64,000 bases of DNA from Lateolabrax maculatus. Its lineage: Eukaryota; Chordata; Actinopteri; Acropomatiformes; Lateolabracidae. Each line of letters starts with the position of its first letter. The first letter of the stretch is position 1. The stretch spans positions 14,199,501-14,263,500 of the forward strand of contig CM062213.1 in the NCBI GenBank assembly GCA_031216445.1, written 5' to 3'. Under the pieces are notes generated by a model that was not told the origin of the DNA, did not search any database, and saw only the letters and a list, made by a program, of their open reading frames with translations. This document shows, in pieces, positions 12,261 to 23,910 of the stretch. Made by a program: the position numbers and the translations under genes.

Positions 12261-13308
12261 GTCACGCCGGGGTTTTTAAGGAAAAACGGGGGTAGCAGCT
12301 GTTTGGTTCACCTGTCCTGTCCTGTACACGGCTCTCCATCAAACCAGAGGCTACTGCCCTTACAGGCCTGCACCCACAGACTTGTTCCTCCACAGTAATC
12401 TCAGATGTAACACTCCTACCTAATGTGACAACATTTACAAGACCACAGCCCCTCTGTTTATCAGACTTGTACAATTATATGGTGTTCCATTTGTATAAGG
12501 ACACTGGTTATAGTAGGAGGGATATCCATAAACATACTGCAAGGCCTTTAGCTTGCATATACTCTGGATCAAACCATGTTTTCCCGCTGGATGGTGAGTG
12601 GGATAAATCAACACAGAAAGACATCCTTATATTGGACCACCAGGTTGCTGTGTAGGCTAAACTACATGATCATGGCTTTATTGATATAATTTTTCAAACT
12701 AGTCAAAGTGTTGGAACTTTTTGTCTGAGTTCACTGTGGGAAAGTCTTTAGCAAAAAACATGCACAGCGCGAGTATGTGATTGAATTAAATTTAACTGTT
12801 TGCACATATGTTTCCTTGTTTAAGGGGGAAAGTTACTACAGCACTGCTTAAGCCATGGATTATCTGTCTGCGTCCTCTGCCTCTTTAGCATCAACATGAA
12901 TTCACCCACTCAGAGTCTATCACACATCCACAGAGCTCCCTGAGAGAGAGCGGACCTTAGGGAAGCCCAGGCAGGGGGGGACCTCAACAGAGCCGAGTGG
13001 AGCTGAGCAGGGCTGTGGTTGAGCCCATGGGCATGGCCCTCTCACTCTCTGGCAACCACTTTGTTAGGCACACAACACTAATCCTCCTTGTGTCTTTATT
13101 GCCCTCTGTGTAGAGGAGCAGGCCAGGGCTGGGGCTGGGGGGGGTGGGGGGTGCACCGCTGCAGGGCCAGTATCATCAGCATTCCTGTTTGAAGATAGGC
13201 CACGCTGTACAGCATTAAGGCATCTATTAGAGGCAAGCTGAGAGCAAACAGACAGATACTCCCTGAGACAGAGAGGGAGAATAAAAAGAAAGGAGAGTAA
13301 CTTTTGCA

Positions 13309-13330
13309 CCCCCCCCCCCCCTCGCCCCCC
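13309..13330. repeat. poly(C) tract
   Basis: A run of about 13 C is followed, after CTCG, by about 6 more. It is a low-complexity site. Confidence 0.8.
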
Positions 13331-15025
13331 GTAAAATAGTACGAGTGGGGGCATCATTTGAGGATAGGCAGATTATTGCAACCAAAAATGACTGTAAGGC
13401 AATTCTGGTTCATGTTGTTACACATACTCAATAATTTAAACAACACATTAATGTGCTGCCTTAATTTGTAATACTGCCTCTGTAGTTTAAAACAATTTGT
13501 CATGCGTTGAATTTGTAGGATTCTCATTTTTAATAACACTAAAGCACTCAACACAAATTGTTTAATGGATATTGAGACATACATCAAAACAGATCTTTGT
13601 TCAGTTTATCTGTTTAGTTAGCAATATATACTATAATCTGAAAACTTTGATGATTGACAAAGAGGATTTCCTTTGTTGTAGCCTTACAAAATCAACTTTT
13701 GTTTTGTATTATTTCCTTTTTATTATTTGCAGAGATTATTGTTGAAAATATTCTTGCACAGTTGGCCTTGCTTTTGAACTGTCACACTCAAAGTTGAACT
13801 CACTCAATTGGCGCCATCTTGTGTCTGCATGGGGCTGCTGACTACCGACACAGGTGCATAAAATTCAATGTCACCTTTTCGCCCAGATCTCCTCACTGTC
13901 CCCCAGCTGTCACCTGAGCGCTTGGCAGCATAAGGTAATAGCATCAAGATGCAATCAAGATTATATGCTTGTCACTCACTCCATGCACTCAGTGGCTTAC
14001 AATGTGTGAAACAGACACAAGATAAAGCCTGTGCACAGATGGGAAGATAAAATGCTTCTAAATATTCATCAGTTTTCTGACTGCAGCAATGTAAGCCCTG
14101 AATGTTGCCATTAGATCACTGGGAAGAGTATGAAAGGGTTGGAGCTAAATGAGTTGAAATATAGCAATGGAAAGAATAAATAAAGAAAAACATCTGAAAA
14201 TTTTAATCTCTCCCCGTAGAAGCAAATTTTCTGTAACCACTTTGAATTTTGTGGCACTTTTCCTTACTGGGGATCTGAAACAGGGTTTGCAGCTGTATAT
14301 CTCAACTGAACAGAGCCTCTGCTTGTAAGCTACATCCATATTAGCAGTCTATTTCCATGTTTACACCGCTCCATATTCTTTGCAATAGTAACAGGATTAC
14401 TTTGTGACAAATGGTAATTTGTGGAATTCCCTCATTTCAGTTTGAGGATTTTCTTTTTCCTCTGTCCCCGTCTTATAAAAAAAAAAAAAAGTTTCTGTAT
14501 TCTCGTCTCCCCGGAGGTTTGATTCCAGAAGCCCTTCAGGTTTTCGAGCAGACCTCTGTGAAGGGCCAGATAAAGCAGAGCAAGGCCTGGTGATGCAGGC
14601 ATGAGGGAGCACGGGAGAAATAATAATTTGCAAAGGAATCCACTGATGTGAACCGTTTTACTCCACAGGCCAACCTCACATATCCCAAGAAGAACATATA
14701 CTGTATACTATAATGTACTGCATATACACACAGTGAACGATCAATTTATACCATGCCACACTTATGGACCATTACAGTTTGTATAATTTGCTTACATACA
14801 AACATACATGCTTTTACAGCTAACCATTTTCAAAATCATGCTGCTGTGTTTTAGACCTTTTTAAAGTTTGGAGTTTTTTTTTTTTTTTTTTAATTATTGT
14901 CAGCAAAGACTAAAACCAAATGTGTTGGTTCCCTAACTGTATAACTTCTCTACCCCTGTCTGTGGCTCTAAACACCAAGCCCATTGTTCCCCAGTGAAGA
15001 CGTGAAACTTTAAAAAGAGGCCATA

Positions 15026-15027
<2 letters not shown>

Positions 15028-15085
<58 letters not shown>
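15028..15085. repeat. (TA)n microsatellite, about 29 units
   Basis: A long uninterrupted TA run. It is self-complementary and likely to be unstable and polymorphic. Confidence 0.9.
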
Positions 15086-15088
<3 letters not shown>

Positions 15089-17099
15089 TTAAAAAAAAGA
15101 CTAAACGATTTCATAAAAGAGCTGAGCACTGTGGTTTTTTAGCAAATATGATGATTGATATGTGCTACTGAGTATTTGTGGCAGCAGGACGGTATACGTG
15201 GGACTGACTGACTGAATAAACTACAATGCCTGTGTTGATAATAAAGGAACATATCCAGTGTGGCTCAGATATGTGTTTTTAATAGTCTCTGAACAACAAT
15301 GGTTATTTATGGCACAGAGGAATTCGCTATATCAGGCTTTGGCTACACAGACAATACTTGTTAGTAGGATTCATTTATTGATGGTTTTGGTCTTTTTATT
15401 GGATTTATTGACAATAATAAGAACATAGAAAATCGTCAGTCTTTGTCTTTCATGTGTTTTCATTATTCTCCAGGCATTGTTTTAATCTATTCTGTATTGT
15501 ATAAAAATCTACTCATAAGGAATTTAGCCTTGCTTGGGATGAGAAGTTGAAGCCCTTTGCAAACAGTTATATAATTGTGTTTGTCAGTTGTTTGTCAGAC
15601 CCTCTGTTTTCAGTATCTCAGACATTACTTATCCTCCTTACTTCTGTCACTTTGAAATATTTCATCAGTGTGATCCTGCACGTTACGATTAGGCTACATA
15701 TTGAAAGGAATTAGTAAATGTACATAAGTGAATTAATGTATGGAAATTAGCTCGAGTGCCACCGCGGGTCTGGTTCAGTTGATCCCCAGCTGCATATGTT
15801 GGTAATCACCGCTGCCGCTTGGATTCACTCACAGGCACGCAATAAACAACCTGCTGCCAGCACCCCCTACGCTTTTGTCTAATCTGCTGTTTCACTGGGC
15901 TCTAGTTTGTCGCACAAATATGAAAGTGAATCACAGCAGCAGAATGCACAGAGGCACATTAACTAGGATGGGTGCCTGCACACTAAAGCCCCAGACATTA
16001 AGTCTAGGATTTACACTGGAATATGATTCCCTAAATGTCTTAAGAGTTTTGGTGCAGAAGTTCTCAGACAGATCTCGAAGAAACTTGGTGAACTTGGTGA
16101 CCTGCTGCCTGGTGTTGTTTTCAAAAACACATTCATTATGTCACTGAATTAGCTCTTTGAATTGCACCTTACAGTTGATAATAAGCCTGTGATTATCTTT
16201 AAAAATAGCTTTTTGGTTTTGTGTCCATAAAGTCAGAGAAACATTTCTCCTTTGGATTCAAGACAGTGGTGGACAATTACAGTTAAATGTAAACTTCTTT
16301 CTCAAGCTTCCCTTGACGTCCCTTCCCGAATAATTGGTTAATGCCTCCACCTACTGGAAGAAAGAATGTACTGTCTGTTATTAAAGACCATTATAAGCAC
16401 CTTGCTTTGATGCCTGCTTGTAGCTTACTTTTATATTGTAGTGGTACACCACACAGTAAAAATAATCTTTTTATATTATAAAGGTGGTCTTAATGGCACC
16501 AAAAGCTGCTCCATTTTTTCGACCGCAAACTGACTAGTGGTAGCTTATAGATGCTGATTTTATTTTATTTTTTTCCAAAGTGGACATATACGGACACTGA
16601 TTAAGATATAACCTTTTTGATGCTGATTTCCGTTGCTTACGGTTTATTAAGATGTACACTAAAATTGACAAGGCACGTTTTCATGCCTTCCAGCCTCCCC
16701 TGGAAAACATCTACTCAACAAGTTCAGAAAACCTTTTAAATTAGCTGGTGTTGTTTGTCAGTGTGAGTCCACTATTTGTGGCTATGAGGACGGGCTGCAT
16801 ACTCTGATGGCCATACATTTGTCCACAAATTCACTCAGAGAAGTCATTTATTTGAAAAACATCACATAGACGACAACGCATATTATTATGAACTATTGTA
16901 CAATTGAAAAACAAAAGAAAACCAATAATTAATACTGGAGCTCTCAGTCGTCCCTTTTATGTGGATGGTTGGGCTTCCAGTGTTGTTTCCCTTCAGAAGG
17001 CAGATGCACATTGCGTTTGTTTTCTCTTCTCACTAAGTTATTCTGTTCATTTTGCACTTCATGTCTCTTTGGTTCTTAAATCGGTTTAAACCTTGACGC

Positions 17100-17306
17100 T
17101 ATTTTTCTTAAGTGAGGGATCATGCTGGACACGTGTGTTGTTATAACATAACAATCTATGAGCTCCGTCTTTGAACGGGGGATGGGGCGACGCGGCCTGG
17201 CAACCCGGCCCCTGTCTAACCCGTCGGTGCGCAGGGTGCCAGTTGCGGCTCACAGAAGTTAGCGTCTCTCCACGCACTCGGCCGCAGCGGGACAGGGGAG
17301 CCGACC
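17100..17306 (+). promoter_or_regulatory. park7 promoter and 5' leader, CpG-rich
   Basis: GC and CpG content rise sharply about 150 bases before the park7 start codon, with a CACGTG E-box near 17130. The leader just before the ATG is GC-rich. A TGCGCAG|G acceptor-like site near 17235 could receive an upstream non-coding exon, as in mammalian PARK7, but no partner donor could be chosen. The start codon sits in a good context (CCGACCATGG). Confidence 0.55.
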
Positions 17307-17396
17307 ATGGCGGGCAAGAGGGCGCTGGTTATCCTGTCGAAAGGCGCAGAGGAGATGGAGACTGTCATTCCCGTGGACATCATGCGCAGAGCTGGG
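17307..17396 (+). CDS. park7: park7 coding exon 1 (residues 1-30)
   Basis: Thirty whole codons from the ATG to RRAG, then a GTTTGT donor in phase 0. It carries the first beta strand (ALVILS) and E18, which in DJ-1 hydrogen-bonds to the oxidised C106. The donor is less standard than GTAAGT but keeps frame with the next exon. Confidence 0.95.
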
Positions 17397-20300
17397 GTTT
17401 GTTTGCAGCGCGTCGGCGAGGCTCGCTGACTTGCTGTTTGTTAGCAGCGAGCCGGCTAATAATTGCCACCGACTAGCACAACATGGCCAGCCGGCCCGGA
17501 CGCTTGACTCGGCTCTACTGACGCTACGTTCACACTTTGCGTTTGTTTTTTTTTGTTGTTGCTTAAACTGAATTTAGCTAAATATAATGTCGACGCACTA
17601 ACCTTTCATGTGGGCGCAGGCGGAGGCCAAGTGAAATGTCAACCTCCAACGTCATTGCACTTCTCCGCCATTTGATAGCCTTCAAAATAAAAGTCTCGGA
17701 CGGGGTGCCATGTTGTAATGCTTTCCTTTTTCTGTGTCACCTGCTCAAACCTGTAGATTGCCGTGACGGTGGCAGGGCTGACGGGCAAAGAGCCAGTCCA
17801 GTGCAGCAGAAACGTGGTCATTTGTCCTGATGCTAGCCTGGAGGATGCCAGCAAACAGGTTGGGCTCAGCATCTTTCTCCTAACACCGTCATCACATGTT
17901 AAAACAGTAGCCTAAAGCCATATTTGGTATTTTGTATTGTATATATTTTTCAGTTTGATAAGGTTCATTATTCTAACCATGCTAGATGGTATCCTGCAAT
18001 TTCAAACCTCGCAGTCTCTCTTTATCTATCGTGGTTCGTCTCCCAGGGCCCGTACGATGTGGTGCTTTTGCCAGGAGGAATGCCAGGGGCCCAGAATCTG
18101 GCAGAGGTGAGAAATACTCAGACAAATGGAATGTAAATGGATCTGTGACTCCATGTTTTCATCTGCTAGGGTTCCAACCAACATAGGGTATGGTTTTTCC
18201 ACGGGCCCAGGTCGGTCCGCTTTAGCAGCACAGTTCAAAGCCAAGCGCAGTCGAGCCAAGCCTTGGTGACATGGTTTTCCCCGTACAAAGCCATGGACTA
18301 GCCCAGTGGTTCTCAAACATTCTCTGTCACTATGTCTCCTTGGTCCCTGCAGAAAAAAAAAAAAATTCCTACAACCCAATATAAAATAAACAAGCAGTAA
18401 TCAATTAAAGTTTGGAGGGAAAAAAAACCATCCTTGTGTATAATTGGTTTACTACACTAAAACTCTGCTCACCTTCCTCTTCAAGGTTGTGGGCGTGGTC
18501 TGATCAGATTTGATCAACAGTTGCCCGCTAACATAATCAACAAATCGCCAACTATCATAAGCTTCTGATTCAGATTTGGCAAAATCCTGACTGTTGCATG
18601 TATGTGACATCACCCTCTTCTAACTGAGCCCCACCCACTTCACTGGTGAGAAGAGAACAAAGAAAAACACAAATACAGAAACCTTTCATATGACATTACC
18701 AAAACCCCAACTTTGGTGGGTAATTTTGTATTCATGTAGGACCCCATACTCATAGTTAGCTGATTGAGATGCTGTCTGGTTAAATCTTGCTAAACAAAAT
18801 CATAGCATTACTTGCATGAAAGCATGCTTATTTATTGTTACCTCATTCCAGTTTGGATGTGTTTTACATATTCCCCAGTTAATTGCACCTCAGCAATGCC
18901 TGCCTCACAGTTTCAGAACCACTGGGTATGACAATCCCTGTGAGAGCTCCTGCAAACATTCAGTGAAGTGTCTGATAAAAAATAACATGAGGTTATTATA
19001 AGTATCTAAATGAGTAATATATAATAATAATACTGAGTCAGTGTTCAATTATTTGATCCACCAAATATTTTACATACGTATTTCTCATTTATAATATTAC
19101 AGGCAAAACTGCCTCTTGCCCATGCAGGGATAGGCCTTCTGTGACCCTGAACAGGATAAATGGGTTTATAAATTGGATGGATGGAAATAAATAACTCTAA
19201 AAGCAATATAAGAATGTGACACCATAATTTATATTTAAGAGTTGACGTCATATTTCATGTATTGTTTTTTGGTATCTGGTTGTTCTTGCATCCTTTTGAA
19301 AAAATACATTTTGGGCATTTTAGAATTGAGAGTTCAAGAAAATTATTCTCTATTATTCTCTGCTACAGGGGTGGCATAGAGCCATATCTGCTTGATCCTT
19401 TAGTGTTCTCAAAAAGTGAAATGTATTTATATGTTATGTAAGTCAATATTTTAATAAAAACTCCTTCTGATAGATGAGCTCTGGCAAAGACCGTGTTTAG
19501 TTGACATATTATTGTTACTCATTTTGTTCAATAAATCTGTGGTTGTATTGAAACAGTGATGGGTTATTTTTGATGTGTTTAAAACATAGCCAGTTTGTCT
19601 CAACATATACACTGTGCAATCACATGGCCTGCAAATGACTCACCGTGCACCTGCTTTCCATGCTCTCTTGCAGTCTCCTGCTGTGAAGGAGGTGCTGAAG
19701 GATCAAGATGGCAGAAAAGGCCTGATTGCAGCCATCTGTGCAGGTACATTTTGTGACAACATCATCATTATTCAGGACCAAACCTCTAATAGTGATTCCT
19801 TTCTGTGGGTTTAAGTTTAAATTTTCGGTCAAATTTGCCCATCATGTTGCTGCTTTTAATCAAATAGATGAAAATGACCCAGCCTACACCGTGCAGTTTA
19901 TAATGGTGCTTGCTTTCTAAAATAGCATATCCTAAGAAATGGAGCAATAAATGTACTTGCAGTCATTTTCCATATCAAATCAAACCAGTTTGACAATCCA
20001 GTGATATAAATTAATAAACCATGCACTGTGCTACCATGTGACCTGTAAACATTTTTAACTAGAAACAACACTAAAGGTATAAAATTGGGGTTTTAAACAT
20101 ATTAAGCTACTGTTGTGCCAGTAAATGGGATTTGGATTTGCTTGCAACTGGAATTAGAGATCAGAAAAAAGGTGCAGTTTTTATATATACATGGATACAG
20201 TGGATTCTGTGGATTTTCATGTATCTTAGTAACTGGATGTACCCTTAAGAGTTTATCACACACCTTAATCAGAAATTTTTAAATATACACTGTTAACAAA

Positions 20301-22098
20301 TGACATGCTTCATTAATTTATGGTCATGTGTGCCCCTTTTTGGCATTTGGATTGAAACGGTAAGGGTTTGATTAATAACTGTCCCTGAGTGAACCCACAA
20401 GCACTGACATTTTACTTGACAGCCTCCATATGCATAGAAAGGACACTACAAGGACATTTTGAATAGGGACGGGGACCAATGCGGCAAAGTGGATTGAAGG
20501 GTGTCCTAGAAAATGACTGAAATCCTCACAGGAATATACAGTTTAATGAACCTGCCAGCAAGAGGGTCAGTTGCAAGACTCATTATTCTTCCCTAACATG
20601 AAAATTGTTATCTGTGCATGTGGAAAAAGGTCCTTGTAAAGGACTTGACTGAAACAATTATGAGTGTAAAAAAAACAGCGGGATTCGTTTACCATTGTAT
20701 ACTTTTGCTTTTTGAGCTGATATTAGTTACATGCATGTAAGGTCATGTCCACAAAACATAGATACATCATTTTATGATTGATCAGATAGTAGAAAGATGG
20801 TCATCATCACCCTTTTTCTCCACGTCTGCCTCACTGTCTGACTCTGGTTCTCAGAAGGTCTCTGTCTCCCCAGACTGGCGTCCTCTGGGTGGGGACTAGC
20901 TGTAACAGGAGTAGCTTGGCTTTAACCGGCAGTCTGCTGTTCTGCCAGGGGAAAGTGTAATCTTGAGACTGCATGGGAAGGCAGCCAAGGAGCATAATCA
21001 ATAACTTTCTATTTATTAACAGTTTTTGGATGAGCTCACTGCAGTGCTAGGACTTTGCCAAAGTTAATGCAGCAGCAGTCAATGTCTTCAGCCTCTCCTT
21101 TTTTTCCCCCTCTCTTTTCAATGTGGTGCAGAGGCTTTGGAGAGAGGGTGAAACTGTATACCATTTGTGTGTATTGTTAGAAACAATGGTACAGTTGAGG
21201 ACACTTTTTTTAGAACATTGTGTTGTCATCAAATATTTTGTACAGTCATTCATTTATAGTACCAACTGTAATTCATAATGTTAAATGCAGCATTTTCTGT
21301 ATTCTTTCTTGGCTTTATGATTTTCATATTTTGTGTTTACCTTGAGGGAAACTCAGACTGACACAATCAAAAGAACATGTTCTTTAGTGTCACTTTATAA
21401 GAGGAAGCAGGTAAATTAAGTTTAAAGAACTTTGCCCTTCTCCAGGTCCCACTGCTCTTCTGGCGCATGGCATCGGGTACGGCAGCACAGTCACTACACA
21501 TCCTGCCATGAAGGAGAAGATGATGGCTGGAGGTAAAAAAGACACACACAGACACACGCAAAAAACACACTTAATGAAAAAGGGTGGAAATTTTGTTGAA
21601 ATCTACAGCTAGTGGCTTTGACATTTGCAGCTCTAACTCAAAACAGGAGATATTGTAATTATTTGTAAATGCCAGCAGATGGTGCTGTACTAGCTCTTTC
21701 TTGCCTATAGAGAAATCATGTCACTATGCAGTAGAGGGGAGCACACCACTCTGGTGAAAGCAGATGCAGGAATTTGACAGAACATACTAAAAATGGGTCA
21801 CTTGAAATGGTGACTGATTATCTATGTGTAAGTGCTTATAGTACAGTGTGATGTCTGACATGTTTGGCTGTCAGTCTGCAGCTTGAAAGTCTCATATTGG
21901 GATTATCCTTATGGTATTGCTCTTTGTCTTTTTTTAGACCACTATAAATATTCAGAGGCTCGAGTACAGAAGGATGGACATTACATCACCAGCCGTGGGC
22001 CAGGAACCAGTTTCGAGTTTGCCCTGACGATTGTAGAGGAACTTATGGGGGCTGAGGTTGCAGCTCAAGTCAAGGCTCCTCTTATTTTAAAAGACTGA
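17307..22098 (+). CDS. park7: park7 (DJ-1), complete, six coding exons, 189 residues
   Basis: Joining 17307-17396, 17757-17858, 18047-18106, 19674-19743, 21446-21532 and 21938-22098 gives a 189-residue protein starting MAGKRALVILSKGAEEME and ending KAPLILKD. The length equals human DJ-1. DJ-1 belongs to the DJ-1/PfpI superfamily. It is a dimeric cytosolic and mitochondrial protein that senses oxidation and is proposed to protect against reactive carbonyl damage; loss of the human gene causes recessive early-onset parkinsonism. The key residues are all present: E18, C46, C53, the nucleophile C106 in AAICAG, H126, K130 and L166. All introns are GT-AG and every junction keeps frame. A CpG-rich promoter lies upstream and poly(A) signals downstream. 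The gene appears intact and functional. Confidence 0.97.
17397..17756 (+). other. park7 intron 1
   Basis: A 360-base intron with a CpG-rich first part continuing the promoter island. Nothing else is recognised. Confidence 0.85.
17757..17858 (+). CDS. park7: park7 coding exon 2 (residues 31-64)
   Basis: The acceptor is CCTGTAG and the exon has 34 codons. It contains VTVAGLTGKEPVQCSR (C46) and VVICPDASLEDA (C53, at the dimer interface). The donor is CAG|GTTGGG. Confidence 0.95.
18047..18106 (+). CDS. park7: park7 coding exon 3 (residues 65-84)
   Basis: A 20-codon exon coding GPYDVVLLPGGMPGAQNLAE, the family's DVVxLPGG strand and loop that forms part of the oxyanion site. The acceptor is TCTCCCAG and the donor GAG|GTGAGA. 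Human has GGN where this fish has GGM. Confidence 0.96.
18178..18303. mobile_element. possible second MITE fragment
   Basis: The sequence from GGGTATGGTTTTTCCACGGG to the CATGGTTTTCCCC segment resembles fish MITEs rich in CAAGC and GAGCCAAGC motifs. Clear terminal inverted repeats were not established. It abuts the hAT-like element. Confidence 0.3.
18304..18924. mobile_element. probable hAT-type non-autonomous element in park7 intron 3
   Basis: The left end reads CAGTGGTTCTCAAAC and the right end (18910-18924) reads GTTTCAGAACCACTG, an inverted match with one mismatch. CAG...GGTTCTCAAAC is the classic terminal motif of hAT (Charlie-like) elements. The 620-base interior has no transposase frame. 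The eight flanking bases on each side do not match well, so the target duplication has decayed or the ends are slightly misplaced. Confidence 0.6.
19112..19184 (+). mobile_element. L2/Maui-type retroposon 3' tail
   Basis: The motif GTGACCCTGAACAGGATAAA, leading into AATTGGATGGATGG, is the standard 3' end of many fish L2-clade LINEs and the SINEs that share their tails. Only the tail is recognisable; it lies in park7 intron 3. Confidence 0.65.
19674..19743 (+). CDS. park7: park7 coding exon 4 (residues 85-107, nucleophile C106)
   Basis: The acceptor is CTCTTGCAG. The exon codes SPAVKEVL through LIAAICA, with one base of G108 before the GTACAT donor. C106 sits in the tight turn (nucleophile elbow) that defines the DJ-1 superfamily. 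Confidence 0.96.
19744..21445 (+). other. park7 intron 4
   Basis: A 1.7 kb intron. No repeat family, RNA gene or alternative exon could be supported. It includes a CT-rich segment near 21093-21118. Confidence 0.7.
21446..21532 (+). CDS. park7: park7 coding exon 5 (residues 108-136)
   Basis: The acceptor is CTTCTCCAG. The exon codes PTALLAHGIGYGSTVTTHPA and then MKEKMMAG. It contains H126, near the active cysteine, and K130, the reported sumoylation site in human DJ-1. The donor is GGAG|GTAAAA. Confidence 0.95.
21938..22098 (+). CDS. park7: park7 coding exon 6 (residues 137-189 and stop)
   Basis: The acceptor is TTTTTTTAG. The exon codes the TSRGPGTSFEFAL motif and the C-terminal helix ending in KAPLILKD, then TGA. 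The helix shields the active site and is present at full length. L166, mutated to proline in a human family, is conserved. Confidence 0.96.
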
Positions 22099-22361
22099 CT
22101 GCAGCCGCGCTCACCTACATCCTGCAAGCCGCACTGCCCGCCGCATAGGTCTGCCACTACTGAGACAGCTAATCCAATGTAGCTGGCACATAGAGTCAAA
22201 GTCACTAGTGACAAATCATTCTCCCGAGGGGACATAAGGATGTTTCTGTTCTGACAGGTTCCTTTGTCTTTCTTAGTTGGCAGTGAACGCCAACTAACCC
22301 TTTTTGTTATTTAATACTGGAATATAATTTGGATAATCACTGCACATGCTTTCCAAATGAG

Positions 22362-22445
22362 ATTAAACTGATTTTGTTTCATTGTAGTCTTTGCACAAAT
22401 TGCTTGCTCATTATGACAGCTTTTATTATTTCCCTTGAAATTAAA
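22362..22445 (+). terminator. park7 candidate poly(A) signals
   Basis: ATTAAA hexamers lie at 22362-22367 and 22440-22445, about 265 and 340 bases after the stop codon. T- and GT-rich sequence follows each (TTTTGTTTCATTG; CCTGTTTGTCTTAC). Either could direct cleavage. No AATAAA was seen in the 3' UTR. Confidence 0.5.
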
Positions 22446-22549
22446 ACACGAATGTGACAGAACCCTGTTTGTCTTACTTTACTGGTATATTAATACTGGA
22501 GGTCACTGTGACTTGTTTTCACATGCCCGCCGCGGTTGTTGACACCTAA

Positions 22550-23450
22550 ATATAGGCTGCGTAATGTAATGTATTGTGAGCGCCGCTCAGAACGCGGGAA
22601 GCAGAATCCAAACAGATTGGCAGGCGGTCCGGCCAATGAGAAGCCTCGGCCCGGCTGCGGTTGTATCCTAACTGACCAATGGCAGCTCGCCCGCAGCCGG
22701 CAGGGGCGGGGCTCTGCTGCAGCGCGTGGTAGTTGTGTCAGAGCAACAGAAATCCAGCGGGTCCCAGAACCAGACGCGGATTTCGTCAAAGGTAAGAGCA
22801 AACGTGCTTTCTCCTGTCGCTGTACGCGTTTTTTTTTAATTTTTGTATCAACGATAATGCTGTTAAATATTTAATAGCGTTTAGACGTTGTCATGTCAGC
22901 TGTTTCGTCTCGGCAAAGCAGTTTACGCAACGTTAATCACGGCAACCAGCGACTAACGGTATCGCAATCAACGTGACATCGGAATGTGCGACGTCGCCGT
23001 TCGTTAATGACGCGACGGCAGCGCGGACAAGTGTGTTACACCGTCAAAGAAAGAAAAGAAAAAAAGAAAGAGTGCGCGTCCGTAACTAGGGAGTCGCGCC
23101 GTCGGCCGTGATTAGCCTGCTAAGTGTGCCGAGTGGCGAGCCTCAAGTTCGCTGCAGTCCCCGGCATAATGGATCGACATCGGCGGAGCGACGTTAGCCC
23201 GAGGCACCGTCCGCAGACGAACACGGGCTGAGTACACACGGACCCCGGTGAAGTCTGAGGACCGCCGTGTCTCCACGGGGAGAGAGCGCTCTGCAGATGT
23301 GACCCGACACGGAGACATCAGCTCTCCATCCTCAGCAGCAGCAGCCGCAGTCACACTGTGCTGCATACGCCGACTGGAGCTAATACAGTGCGGCAGAGGC
23401 CAGGTTGAGCCCTCCACCCGTGACAACGAGAAAAAAGCGCTGTCAAACAC
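22550..23450. promoter_or_regulatory. CpG-island promoter, probably of kcnab2
   Basis: GC and CpG rise abruptly across about 900 bases. Two CCAAT boxes (22633-22637 and 22676-22680) and a GGGGCGGGG Sp1-type box (about 22703-22711) lie 30-110 bases before a likely start site near 22720-22745. The next recognised plus-strand coding exon is kcnab2 at 55.6 kb, so the simplest reading is that this is its distal promoter, with a 33 kb first intron. It could instead drive an unrecognised gene or a non-coding RNA, and may be bidirectional. Confidence 0.6.
22720..22791 (+). other. probable first, non-coding exon (5' end approximate)
   Basis: A short leader downstream of the CCAAT and GC boxes ends at CAAAG|GTAAGAG, a near-consensus donor. 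It has no ATG in a plausible coding frame. It is inferred to be the 5' UTR exon of kcnab2, but the splice partner is not proven. The 5' end is estimated from promoter-element spacing only. Confidence 0.45.
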
Positions 23451-23599
23451 GTGCAACTTACAAAATAATAAGCCTAGAAAGATTCTTTGGCGCATACCTT
23501 GTAATTAAAAAAAAAATAAAAAAATACGAACACTGGAAATGTCATGAACTTGAAGTTGAGGTCACGCTGGTGTATCTGTCATTATTTGAATGGACTTAT

Positions 23600-23910
23600 C
23601 CTCATAAGACATGGACATGAATCTTAAGAAAACACCTGAGCAGAGCTTCACCATACAGATATCTCCATTGCCACAAGGCCCGTCAAGATGACACTCAAAT
23701 TTTCGTTTGAGAAACTCAAAACAGGAAGGACCAGAGGTGTTATCGTCGCCTCTTTGACTTTGCATAGACAGGAAATAGAAGGCAAGTTCTTTACTGGTAG
23801 GCTTCGTTTTCAATTGCTGGGAAACCGCCTCTTAGGCCTTCTTAACAAAGCCTGCAGAACCACAGCAAGTCAGGTGCTCATCCAAATAGTGGAGCTTCTC
23901 AAGTGACTTT
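23600..23910. other. stop-poor block inside the first intron
   Basis: Frames of 83 codons (minus) and 72 codons (plus) overlap here. A short plus-strand frame starts MDMNLKKTPEQSFTIQ and soon stops. There is no family match and there are no good exon borders. It may be an intronic regulatory element close to the promoter. Confidence 0.2.

Larger units (their letters stand above)
7278..17000. other. non-coding stretch upstream of park7
   Basis: No supported exons. The segment contains two stop-poor blocks (8480-8880 and 11830-12260), homopolymer runs (A near 11685, C near 13309-13330, A near 14478, T near 14875-14892), a 58-base TA repeat (15028-15085) and AT-rich unique sequence. Open frames of 60-143 codons occur on both strands but overlap each other and lack family resemblance. 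Confidence 0.55.

Noticed and set aside
18026..18379. 117-codon minus-strand frame
   Set aside because: Antisense to park7 exon 3 and the adjoining transposon-like sequence.
22546..22560. Serum-response (CArG) box CCTAAATATAGG
   Set aside because: The A/T core is eight bases rather than six, so it does not fit the consensus.
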